Shown here: one piece after another, positions 32,638 to 43,941 of the stretch
Position numbering within the stretch: the first letter of the stretch is position 1
Layout of the letters: every line of letters starts with the position of its first letter
Source of the DNA: Chaenocephalus aceratus
Lineage: Eukaryota; Chordata; Actinopteri; Perciformes; Channichthyidae
Direction: 5' to 3'
NCBI GenBank assembly: GCA_023974075.1
Contig: CM043807.1
Coordinates: 2,815,407 to 2,879,406, forward strand
Length of the DNA: 64,000 nucleotides
Program-made: the position numbers and the translations under genes
The notes under the pieces: generated by a model
What the model saw: only the letters and a program-made list of their open reading frames with translations
Told to the model about the DNA's origin: nothing
Databases searched by the model: none

Positions 32638-34936
32638 TCTCAGCCCTCCCTTCCTCTGACTCGTTCCAACTCCTGCCTCCAAACTCTGCTGCAGAAACTC
32701 TCCTCTCTACTCTCTCATCCTTTCTGGACTCTCTCTGTCCTCTCACATCTCGGCAGGCTCGTCAGTCCCCTCCTGCTCCCTGGCTAAATGACGCACTGCG
32801 TGCTAATAGAACCGTCCTTCGGGCAGCAGAGCGGAAACGGTGGAAATCCAAACACCATGACGACCTCCTAACCTATCAGGCTCTCCTCTCCTCTTTCTCT
32901 GCTTCGATCTCTCAGGCAAAAAGCACTTTCTTTCAAGATAAGATCCAATCTTCCTATTCCAATCCCAAAAAACTATTTTCTATCTTCTCCACCCTCTTGG
33001 ACCCCCCAAAGCCCCTCCCCCTCCTCACTTCTGTCAAGCGACTTTGTTAACCACTTTGAAAAAAAGGTTGATGATATTCGCTCTTCTTTTTCTGACTCAC
33101 CTCTACTCACCGCTGGGTCACCAGACCCTCCTTCCACCCACACACTAACCTCCTTTCCCCTCTCTCGCCAAGTGAGGTTCTTACCCTCATTACCTCTGCC
33201 CGCCCTACCACCTGTCCTCTGGACCCTATCCCCTCAAACCTCCTTCAGACTATCGCTCCTGATATTCTACCGTTTCTCACCCATTTCATCAACACTTCTC
33301 TAACTTCTGGTCACTTTCCAAACAGTCTCAAGGAGGCAAGAGTAAACCCTCTCCTAAAGAAACCCACTCTCAACCCGTCTGATGTTATAAACTACAGGCC
33401 TGTCTCTCTCCTCCCGTTCCTGTCTAAAACACTTGAACGCGCTGTCTTTAAACAACTCTCCTGTTATCTCCATCAGAACAACCTTCTGGATCCGCACCGG
33501 TCTGGTTTCAAGGCAGGTCACTCCACAGAAACTGCCCTCCTTGCTGTCACTGAGGAACTGCACACGGCTAAAGCAGCCTCCCTCTCCTCTGTCATCATCC
33601 TGTTGGACCTGTCTGCTGCATTCGACACGGTGAATCATCAGATCCTCCTTCGCACTCTCCAAGAACTTGGAGTTTCAGGCTCTGCACTTTCCCTCCTCAC
33701 CTCATACCTCAAAGACCGCACCTACAGGGTAACTTGGAGAGGGTCAGAGTCCGACCCTTGTCAATTAACTACAGGGGTCCCTCAGGGCTCTGTTCTTGGT
33801 CCCCTCCTCTTCTCCTTGTACACAAACTCGCTCGGATCTGTCATTAGCCCGCATGGTTTTTCATACCACTGCTACGCTGACGACACCCAATTAATTCTGT
33901 CCTTTCCCCGCTCAGAGACCCAGGTCGTCGCACGCATCTCTGCTTGTCTAGCTGACATCTCTCAGTGGATGTCTGCTCACCACCTCAAGCTCAACCTTGA
34001 CAAGACTGAACTGCTTTTCCTTCCGGGAAAAGATTGTCCCACTCTTGACCTGACAATCAACATCGGCACCTCTGTTGTTTCCCCGACCCAGACTGCAAGG
34101 ACTCTGGGTGTGACCCTAGATAACAACCTGTCCTTCACTGCAAACATCGCTGCTACAAACCCGCTGCTGCAGATACACGCTTTACAACATCAGGAAGATA
34201 CGTCCCCAGCTGACCCAGAAAGCCACGCAGGTTCTGGTCCAGGCTCTCGTCATCTCACGCCTAGACTACTGCAACTCCCTCCTGGCTGGTCTACCTGCAT
34301 GTGCCATCCGACCTCTGCAGCTCATCCAGAATGCAGCGGCTCGTCTGGTCTTCAACCTTCCTATATGTTCCCACACCACTCCGCTCCTCCGCTCCCTCCA
34401 CTGGCTTCCGGTAACTGCTAGAATCCACTTCAAGACAATGGTACTTACGTACCATGCTGCGAATGGATCTGGCCCTTCCTACATCCAGGACATGGTTAAA
34501 CCGTACACCCCAGCACGTGCACTCCGCTCTGCATCAGCCAAACGACTCGCTGCATCATCGCTGCGAAGGGGACCCAAGTTCCCATCAGCAAAAACACGTG
34601 GGTTTGCTATCCTGGCTCCAAGATGGTGGAATGAGCTCCCCACTGACATCAGGACAGCAGAAAGCTTACACACCTTCCGGCGCAGACTGAAAACTCATCT
34701 CTTTCCACTCCACTTCGAGCGATAGAACTATTAACAAAGAACTGCTAACAGAGCACTTATATACTAATAAAGGACTGGCTCCTCTAAAGCCAGTTGAGTA
34801 GCACTTGAAATGCTTGGCTCTATGAAACCTGATGTACTTATATGATTCTGTTTTCTTCAAGGTTGTGTCTTCCTGGTCGAATGCACTTATTGTAAGTCGC
34901 TTTGGATAAAAGCGTCAGCTAAATGCAATGTAATGT
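32638..34936 (+). pseudogene. L2/CR1-type LINE, RT part and 3' end
   Basis: Continues the LINE of 25445-26198. In order: linker (PPAPWLNDALRANRTVLRAA), then after frameshifts near 33040 and 33165 the [53 protein letters not shown] (at 33603), TTGVPQGSVLGPLL, and YADDTQLI with intact catalytic Asps. A third frameshift near 34160 precedes the tail (HWLPVTARIHFKTMVLTYHA, WWNELPTDIRTAESLHTF, stop at 34725). The 3' UTR ends in GTAAGTCGCTTTGGATAAAA, GCGTCAGCTAAATGCAATGT and an ATGTAA tail. At least three frameshifts make it dead. Confidence 0.88.
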
Positions 34937-35081
34937 AAAAAAAGCATAAATACAATCATCCTGCAAAGATAACCATTAAATGAGACTCCTCTATATAAAC
35001 ATGCACACTTAAGGCTCACACTAATTCTGAAGTGATGGTACGCAAGAGGTCAGGGTGATTGACAGCAGTAGGACGGTGCGA

Positions 35082-35159
35082 CTAGTACTCAGAGCTCCTT
35101 TCCTTCACACGTCTCTTTGCTGCGAGAAACGACTCCCTCTTGGCTTGCTGACTCTCAAA
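35082..35159 (-). other. Candidate terminal exon, unidentified protein
   Basis: On the minus strand an acceptor-like TTGTTATTTTTCAG is followed by 25 in-frame codons, FESQQAKRESFLAAKRR then VKERSSEY, and a TAG (35082-35084). The basic, helical composition and clean acceptor are suggestive of a last coding exon. No polyadenylation signal is evident downstream and no upstream exon was recognised. 78 bp is short enough to occur by chance. Confidence 0.25.
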
Positions 35160-36610
35160 CTGAAAAATAACAAATGATATTGACGTTAATTTCTCCTTTT
35201 TCACTTCATTTCATGCTCCACAGTTTAATTTCTACATGATCCGATAGATCTGCGTCCGTGGAGGTTTGACTTTATTGCCTACAAACACAGAGAAAGTATT
35301 TTGATTGCTGTTTCTTCACATCCTGTCTGACGAAACAGGCCCTCCACTTCCTGCCTCGCTAAGCTCCGTGCATTGAGACAGCCCCCAGCGCAGCGTGATG
35401 CAACACTGCAGCAGCTCCAGCAAGGCAAAGGTTACACAGAGAACAGATCTGGGTCAGAGTGAATAAGTCTGACTGCAGTTTGTTTACCCTGAACTCTAAG
35501 CTTTTTCTTTGGCTCTGTTTGCACAGCCTTTCCTTACAGGCTTTTATCTTAACTCTGCATTTCATATAAGGGTCAGTTATAGTTGGGACATTCAACACCA
35601 TTAATGTGCCTGTGAGTGATACTGTACAAATGGGGGGGGGGCTATTTTCCTAAGCTATTTTAGCTTATCAGTTGTGTTGCATCATAAAGATTCTAGGCTA
35701 ACAAGCTCACCAACAAACCCCCCTCTAAGGATTACATCGGGAACACTGTTTGATTTGGACTTTTTGTCACAAATAGACTTTGATAGTTCATTACTTAGTC
35801 CCTTTAGATAATTTAGTCCAATAAATATGATCAGATATTGTTTAAAAGTACAATGTTCTTTCTTCCGTGGTCGGCTGTTGGCCAGCAGGGGGGGGGGGCT
35901 GCAGTAGGTTGGGCTGTGCCTCTGATTCTAGAAACTCTAATAGCAGTGGCTGCCGGCCCATAGGGGCGTTAGGCGCGTGGCCCCCCCTCTTCCCACATGT
36001 TTGATTGTCATTACAAATTACAAAAAAAAAAAAAAAAATTATTTTTATTGTTTAATGAACAAGGTAAATATTATATAGTTGGTATCAGTAGAATGTATAA
36101 TCTACAATAAAATGTCGTTAAAAATTGTGTTACGATGTCTAAAGTTACTGATAAGTCACATGTTTCCTGCCCTCAGCCAGAGCAGCAGCAGCCAACACAT
36201 TGCTGACTGTTGCTATCTGTAAACTATGCCGCCGAAACATAATTTCAGCGTCGTCAGATCTGATGCTCACAGGGCGGCAATTTCAGCGCCCGATGCAGTC
36301 TGTGAGTTGTTTGGAATCGTATCCAAGGTGACGCTACAGTCACACACACACACACAGACACACACACTGTTCGTATTCAGTCTCCTGATTTTAAATGGGA
36401 ATTCAATCATTTGAGTGTTCCCAAAGCCCCAGTGTTCTGCAGTTTGTGTGGGCCTACTGTACTGTTGCACAGTTTACTGTAGAAACTATGTCCAGGACAA
36501 GGTGTTTGGAAGTTTTGGAAGATTCATAGCTAACCACACTGAAGAGTATGGATTATCTCATATTGTTAAGCCTCAATTTGGACGGACTGGTCTGTCAAGA
36601 GGACATATTC
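35160..36610. other. No gene recognised; possible hAT-like fragment at 35945
   Basis: CAGTGGCTGCCGGCCCATAG at 35945 resembles a hAT terminus, and MPPKHNFSVV...-like text at 36226 resembles the head of a transposon ORF, but no finger or core follows. G-runs at 35631 and 35889, an A-run at 36022. The segment directly left of the 57-bp array (36415-36610) is not recognised. Confidence 0.35.
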
Positions 36611-39600
36611 TGCTCCTTTTCAGGTGTATATCAGTATGTAGTGTCTCTACTTTAAAGAGTCCTCTCCTGCTGATGTTCAGGTGTATAAGTATCTAGTGTC
36701 TCTACTTTAAAGAGTCCTCTCCTGCTGATGTTCAGGTGTATATCAGTATGTAGTGTCTCTACTTTAAAGAGTCCTCTCCTGCTGATGTTCAGGTGTATAT
36801 CAGTATGTAGTGTCTCTACTTTAAAGAGTCCTCTCCTGCTGATGTTCAGGTGTATATCAGTATGTAGTATCTCTACTTTAAAGAGTCCTCTACTTTAAAG
36901 AGTCCTCTCCTGCTGATGTTCAGGTGTATATCAGTATGTAGTGTCTCTACTTTAAAGAGTCCTCTCCTGCTGATGTTCAGGTGTATATCAGTATGTAGTG
37001 TCTCTACTTTAAAGAGTCCTCTCCTGCTTATGTCCAGGTGTATATCAGTATGTAGTTTCTCTACTTTAAAGAGTCCTCTCCTGCTGATGTCCAGGTGTAA
37101 ATCAGTATGTAGTGTCTCTACTTTAAAGAGTCCTCTCCTGCTGATGTTCAGGTGTATATCAGTATGTAGTGTATCTACTTTAAAGAGTCCTCTCCTGCTG
37201 ATGTTCAGGTGTATATCAGTATGTAGTGTCTCTACTTTAAAGAGTCCTCTCCTGCTTATGTCAAGGTGTTTATCAGTATGTCGTGTCTCTACTTTAAAGA
37301 GTCCTCTCCTGCTGATGTTCAGGTGTATATCAGTATGTAGTGTCTCTACTTTAAAGAGTCCTCTCCTGCTTATGTCCAGGTGTATATCAATATGTAGTGT
37401 CTCTACTTTAAAGAGCCCTCTCCTGCTGATGTCCAGGTGTATATCAGAATGTAGTGTCTCTACTTTAAAGAGTCCTCTCCTGCTGATGTTCAGGTGTATA
37501 TCAGTATGTAGTGTCTCTACTTTAAAGAGTCCTCTCCTGCTGATGTTCAGGTGTATATCAGTATGTCGTGTCTCTACTTTAAAGAGTCCTCTCCTGCTGA
37601 TGTTCAGGTGTATATCAGTATGTAGTGTCTCTACTTTAAAGAGTCCTCTCCTGCTTATGTCCAGGTGTATATCAGTACGTAGTGTCTCTACTTTAAAGAG
37701 TCCTCTCCTGCTGATGTTCAGGTGTATATCAGTATGTAGTGTCTCTACTTTAAAGAGTCCTCTCCTGCTTATGTCAAGGTGTTTATCAGTATGTAGTGTC
37801 TCTATTTTAAAGAGTCCTCTCCTGCTGATGTTCAGGTGTATATCAGTATGTAGTGTCTCTACTTTAAAGAGTCCTCTCCTGCTGATGTTCAGGTGTATAT
37901 CAGTATGTAGTGTCTCTACTTTAAAGAGTCCTCTCCTGCTGATGTGCAGGTGTATATCAGTATGCAGTGTCTCTACTTTAAAGAGTCCTCTCCTGCTGAT
38001 GTTCAGGTGTATATCAGTATGTAGTGTCTCTACTTTAAAGAGTCCTCTCCTGCTGATGTTCAGGTGTATATCAGTATGTAGTGTCTCTACTTTAAAGAGT
38101 CCTCTCCTGCTGATGTTCAGGTGTATATCAGTATGTAGTGTCTCTACTTTAAAGAGTCCTCTCCTGCTGATGTTCAGGTGTATATCAGTATGTAGTGTCT
38201 CTATTTTAAAGAGTCATCTCCTGCTGATGTTCAGGTGTATATCAGTATGTAGTGTCTCTACTTTAAAGAGTCCTCTCCTGCTGATGTTCAGGTGTATATC
38301 AGTATGTAGTGTCTCTACTTGAAAGAGTCCTCTCCTGCTGATGTTCAGGTGTATATCAGTATGTAGTGTCTCTACTTTAAAGAGTCCTCTCCTGCTGATG
38401 TTCAGGTGTATATCAGTATGTAGTGTCTCTACTTTAAAGAGTCCTCTCCTGCTGATGTTCAGGTGTATATCAGTATGTAGTGTCTCTACTTTAAAGAGTC
38501 CTCTCCTGCTGATGTTCAGGTGTATATCAGTATGTAGTGTCTCTACTTGAAAGAGTCCTCTCCTGCTGATGTTCAGGTGTATATCAGTATGTAGTGTCTC
38601 TACTTTAAAGAGTCCTCTCCTGCTGATGTTCAGGTGTATATCAGTATGTAGTGTCTCTACTTTAAAGAGTCCTCTCCAGCTGATGTTCAGGTGTATATCA
38701 GTATGTAGTGTCTCTACTTTAAAGAGTCCTCTCCTGCTGATGTTCAGGTGTATATCAGTATGTAGTGTCTCTACTTTAAAGAGTCCTCTCCTGCTGATGT
38801 TCAGGTGTATATCAGTATGTAGTGTCTCTACTTTAAAGAGTCCTCTCCTGCTGATGTCAGGTGTATATCAGTATGTAGTGTCCTCTACTTTAAAGAGTCC
38901 TCTCCTGTGGATGTGCAGGTATATATCAGTATGTAGTGTCTTTACTTTAAAGAGTCCTCTCCTGCTGATGTTCAGGTGTATATCAGTGTGTAGTGTGTCT
39001 ACTTTAAAGAGTCCTCTCCTGCTGATGTTCAGGTGTATATCAGTATGTAGTGTCTCTACTTTAAAGAGTCCTCTCCTGCTGATGTTCAGGTGTATATCAG
39101 TATGTAGTGTCTCTACTTTAAAGAGTCCTCTCCTGCTGATGTTCAGGTGTATATCAGTATGTAGTGTCTCTACTTTAAAGAGTCCTCTCCTGCTGATGTT
39201 CAGGTGTATATCAGTATGTAGTGTCTCTACTTTAAAGAGTCCTCTCCTGCTGATGTTCAGGTGTATATCAGTATGTAGTGTCTCTACTTTAAAGAGTCCT
39301 CTCCTGCTGATGTTCAGGTGTATATCAGTATGTAGTGTCTCTACTTTAAAGAGTCCTCTCCTGCTGATGTTCAGGTGTATATCAGTATGTAGTGTCTCTA
39401 CTTTAAAGAGTCCTCTCCTGCTGATGTTCAGGTGTATATCAGTATGTAGTATCTCTACTTTAAAGAGTCCTCTACTTTAAAGAGTCCTCTCCTGCTGATG
39501 TTCAGGTGTATATCAGTATGTAGTGTCTCTACTTTAAAGAGTCCTCTCCTGCTGATGTTCAGGTGTATATCAGTATGTAGTGTCTCTACTTTAAAGAGTC

Positions 39601-41811
39601 CTCTCCTGCTTATGTCCAGGTGTATATCAGTATGTAGTTTCTCTACTTTAAAGAGTCCTCTCCTGCTGATGTCCAGGTGTAAATCAGTATGTAGTGTCTC
39701 TACTTTAAAGAGTCCTCTCCTGCTGATGTTCAGGTGTATATCAGTATGTAGTGTATCTACTTTAAAGAGTCCTCTCCTGCTGATGTTCAGGTGTATATCA
39801 GTATGTCGTGTCTCTACTTTAAAGAGTCCTCTCCTGCTGATGTTCAGGTGTATATCAGTATGTAGTGTCTCTACTTTAAAGAGTCCTCTCCTGCTGATGT
39901 CCAGGTGTATATCAGTATGTAGTGTCTCTACTTTAAAGAGTCCTCTCCTGCTTATGTCAAGGTGTTTATCAGTATGTAGTGTCTCTATTTTAAAGAGTCC
40001 TCTCCTGCTGATGTTCAGGTGTATATCAGTATGTAGTGTCTCTACTTTAAAGAGTCCTCTCCTGCTGATGTTCAGGTGTATATCAGTATGTAGTGTCTCT
40101 ACTTTAAAGAGTCCTCTCCTGCTGATGTGCAGGTGTATATCAGTATGCAGTGTCTCTACTTTAAAGAGTCCTCTCCTGCTGATGTTCAGGTGTATATCAG
40201 TATGTAGTGTCTCTACTTTAAAGAGTCCTCTCCTGCTGATGTTCAGGTGTATATCAGTATGTAGTGTCTCTACTTTAAAGAGTCCTCTCCTGCTGATGTT
40301 CAGGTGTATATCAGTATGTAGTGTCTCTACTTTAAAGAGTCCTCTCCTGCTGATGTTCAGGTGTATATCAGTATGTAGTGTCTCTATTTTAAAGAGTCAT
40401 CTCCTGCTGATGTTCAGGTGTATATCAGTATGTAGTGTCTCTACTTTAAAGAGTCCTCTCCTGCTGATGTTCAGGTGTATATCAGTATGTAGTGTCTCTA
40501 CTTGAAAGAGTCCTCTCCTGCTGATGTTCAGGTGTATATCAGTATGTAGTGTCTCTACTTTAAAGAGTCCTCTCCTGCTGATGTTCAGGTGTATATCAGT
40601 ATGTAGTGTCTCTACTTTAAAGAGTCCTCTCCTGCTGATGTTCAGGTGTATATCAGTATGTAGTGTCTCTACTTTAAAGAGTCCTCTCCTGCTGATGTTC
40701 AGGTGTATATCAGTATGTAGTGTCTCTACTTGAAAGAGTCCTCTCCTGCTGATGTTCAGGTGTATATCAGTATGTAGTGTCTCTACTTTAAAGAGTCCTC
40801 TCCTGCTGATGTTCAGGTGTATATCAGTATGTAGTGTCTCTACTTTAAAGAGTCCTCTCCAGCTGATGTTCAGGTGTATATCAGTATGTAGTGTCTCTAC
40901 TTTAAAGAGTCCTCTCCTGCTGATGTTCAGGTGTATATCAGTATGTAGTGTCTCTACTTTAAAGAGTCCTCTCCTGCTGATGTTCAGGTGTATATCAGTA
41001 TGTAGTGTCTCTACTTTAAAGAGTCCTCTCCTGCTGATGTTCAGGTGTATATCAGTATGTAGTGTCTCTACTTTAAAGAGTCCTCTCCTGTGGATGTGCA
41101 GGTGTATATCAGTATGTAGTGTCTTTACTTTAAAGAGTCCTCTCCTGCTGATGTTCAGGTGTATATCAGTGTGTAGTGTGTCTACTTTAAAGAGTCCTCT
41201 CCTGCTGATGTTCAGGTGTATATCAGTATGTAGTGTCTCTACTTTAAAGAGTCCTCTCCTGCTGATGTTCAGGTGTATATCAGTATGTAGTGCCTCTACT
41301 TTAAAGAGTCCTCTCCTGCTGATGTTCAGGTGTATATCAGTATGTAGTGTCTCTACTTTAAAGAGTCCTCTCCTGCTGATGTCCAGGTGTATATCAGTAT
41401 GTAGTGTCTCTACTTTAAAGAGTCCTCTCCTGCTGATGTTCAGGTGTATATCAGTATGTAGTGTCTCTACTTTAAAGAGTCCTCTCCTGCTGATGTCCAG
41501 GTGTATATCAGTATGTAGTGTCTCTACTTTAAAGAGTCCTCTCCTGCTGATGTCCAGGTGTATATCAGTATGTAGTGTCTCTACTTTAAAGAGTCCTCTC
41601 CTGCTGATGTTCAGGTGTATATCAGTATGTAGTGTCTCTACTTTAAAGAGTCCTCTCCTGCTGATGTGCAGGTGGATATCAGTATGTAGTGTCTCTACTT
41701 TAAAGAGTCCTCTCCTCTGGTGTTCAGGTGGATATCAGTATGTAGTGTCTCTACTTTAAAGAGTCCTCTCTTGTGGATGTGCAGGTGTATATCAGTATGT
41801 AGTGTCTCTAC
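36611..41811. repeat. 57-bp minisatellite, about 91 units
   Basis: The unit is CTGCTGATGTTCAGGTGTAT, ATCAGTATGTAGTGTCTCTA, CTTTAAAGAGTCCTCTC (57 bp). Most units differ by 0-3 substitutions. Since 57 = 3 x 19, one plus-strand frame stays open for up to 468 codons as a 19-residue repeat (MFRCISVCSVSTLKSPLLL); single-base changes and indels end it at 38322, 38550 and 39480. I treat it as a non-coding satellite. An internal segmental duplication is described in the findings. Confidence 0.95.
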
Positions 41812-42140
41812 TGGGACATATCTCCATGCTTTAATGTTCAAAAAGCTCTTTATTTTTCTCATACTGTCTTTTCACCCTCTATCTGAAAGCAGAGCCCAGT
41901 CTGCTGCACTGATTGGTTAGCTTGCAGGCTCTGTTGTGATTGGTCATCTGCTTAGAGATGTCCTGCTGTTACATTGTGATGTCCCTATGTGATGTAAGTA
42001 AACAAAGGAGTCCAACGGAAGTGTTGGTTTCAGGCTGGGGGTTGCGAGGTGGAGGGGGGGTTGTCTGTGGGAGAGAAACTTTTTTGGCTTCTTTTCAAAA
42101 TGTATTTCAAACTCTACAGGCATCTCAAGGACAGCTAATT
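41812..42140 (+). mobile_element. Interspersed repeat bordering the 57-bp array
   Basis: GGGACATATCTCCATGCTTT, TTCACCCTCTATCTGAAAGC, AGAGCCCAGTCTGCTG and AGAGATGTCC match, in reverse orientation, 60445-60665 (GGGAGACATGTCCC... and neighbours). So the array lies at or inside a dispersed repeat family. Termini not identified. Confidence 0.7.
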
Positions 42141-42929
42141 GTGCTGTTGCTTCTCGCCACTGCTTGTAAACGTTAGTCTTTCCCATTACGTCTCTCGATG
42201 TGTCCCTTTCTTTATCTGTCCCAGCTTTTCCAGTTTAACACTTTGCACTTAATCCCACATAACTTTTTACGTAGCTGACGTCTGATAATGAGGTCGCATG
42301 TAGAGTCTGCCTCTTTTAATGCATGTGTTTTTACCTTTCTGGAAAAGCTTATTTGAGTCCTGATAGCGTTAATCCCCCAGAATAGTCTTTTAAAGCAACT
42401 AAAGTCTGTCTATCCCATTTAGCAAAGTGCAAAAGCCATTAAAAGTTGTGAGTTTGCTAGTAATGACATAATGACTGAGCTGTCTGATCCGTCAGAACAT
42501 CTCCACTCTCAGGTTTCGGGTCCCTGGGCACTCTCGCACCACGAGAGCACACACAAGAATAAACTGCACTCTTTTCAGACTCATTGTTCTATAATTTGCA
42601 TTACTAGTCATTATATTACTGTTATTGTCCTTTACTCCCTGATAATAAATATCTCCGCCTGAACAGTTTTGTGTCCATTGCTCACCCTTTATTTATTTAT
42701 TTGTATGTTTATCCCAGCAGATTTGACTACTTGGTTATCCTTAACACTACTGTTACTATGCCTGTTAAGCTTATGAAGTGGTGGCCCTATACATCTACAA
42801 GTAACCATTTTAACAGTGGCACATGTTTTTATATTGGGTTTTTTGAGGATTGTATAAGGGTAGAAAAGGGGTGAGAAAAAGAGCAAAATATATTTGAAAA
42901 AAGGCCAAAGTTAGGATTCTACTATGTTG
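42141..42929. other. No gene recognised
   Basis: AT-rich, short open frames only. Confidence 0.4.
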
Positions 42930-43255
42930 GTGTACTGTATACCTTCAAGTGCCGTCCGACCTCTGCAGCTAATTCAGAAAGCAGCAGCCCATGGTGTTTA
43001 GTCTATGAAAGTTCTCCCACAATACACCTCTCCTTCAATCCCTTCACCGGCTTCCAGTGGCTGCCTGAGTCCATTTAAAGACACTGGTACCGGTGATGTG
43101 ATGTGAATGGATCTGGTCCTTCCTACATCCAGCACATGGTTAAACCATACACTCAGACCCTTACAACCCTCAACCAAAGCACGCCTGTTTGCTGTCCTGG
43201 CACGAGTTCCCCATTGATATAAGGGTAGCGGAGAATCTATCATCATCTGTCACTA
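42930..43255 (+). pseudogene. Old fragment of the L2/CR1-type LINE family
   Basis: GCCGTCCGACCTCTGCAGCT, GGATCTGGTCCTTCCTACAT and GTTAAACCATACAC match the C-terminal part of the RT protein in the copy at 34300-34720, with many indels and substitutions. No open frame survives. Confidence 0.75.
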
Positions 43256-43937
43256 ACTGAAAACCCCCAAAAATGGCAATGCTCAGTGGCGCAGGAAGCC
43301 AAAATGGCCTGACGCTAAATGTCACAAGTTACCCATCATGCCTGGCGGTGATATGCGCACTGGAGGTTTACCTTAAGCCCCGCCTCTGAACTTGACTCAG
43401 TCAGATGAATGGAGAGATAAAATAACTCTGGATTGAGCTTTTAGCACATTTTACAACTTTTAGACCAGGGGTGGGGAGAGAAAGCTCTCTGGGAAATGTT
43501 GACTTACTGTTCGACATGAAGCTAGAAGCTACCTTACAGTACACAGTTGATCCTGAGTCCTGTCAGTGAAAGTGTTTCATAGTTAGCTTAGCTTAGCATC
43601 AACCTAGCACTGAAATATATGGATGTTATGTGACAGTATTTCTGAGAAAAAGTCAGCTGAAATGGTGGCATAGTTGCCACTGCTTTACGTGTCAATAGCA
43701 TGTTTGAACATATTTGCAGCAGTAAATGTGGGTGTTTGGCCACTGACGTTGCCATAACAACACCTGAATTTAAATGTGCAACCTCTTTTTGTGACAGATT
43801 TTTGCAAGAAATTATAATTCTTCTGAATGGTATTCCTATTGACAGCTAGTTTCTATGTGAACATTATGAGATGGACAGCCAGAGAGAATAAATGAAAACC
43901 AGTTATGAAATACTATATGACAAAACAAGAATACAGT
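43256..43937. other. No gene recognised
   Basis: No repeat or coding signal that I can support. Confidence 0.4.
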
Positions 43938-43941
43938 TTAA

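Noticed and set aside
36916..38322. 468-codon repetitive open frame (19-residue repeats)
   Set aside because: Produced entirely by the 57-bp satellite, whose period is a multiple of three. No start context, exon structure or non-repeat domain; neighbouring blocks close the frame with single-base changes.
36611..41811. CRISPR-like repeat-spacer array
   Set aside because: Units are contiguous with no unique spacers, and the genome is eukaryotic.
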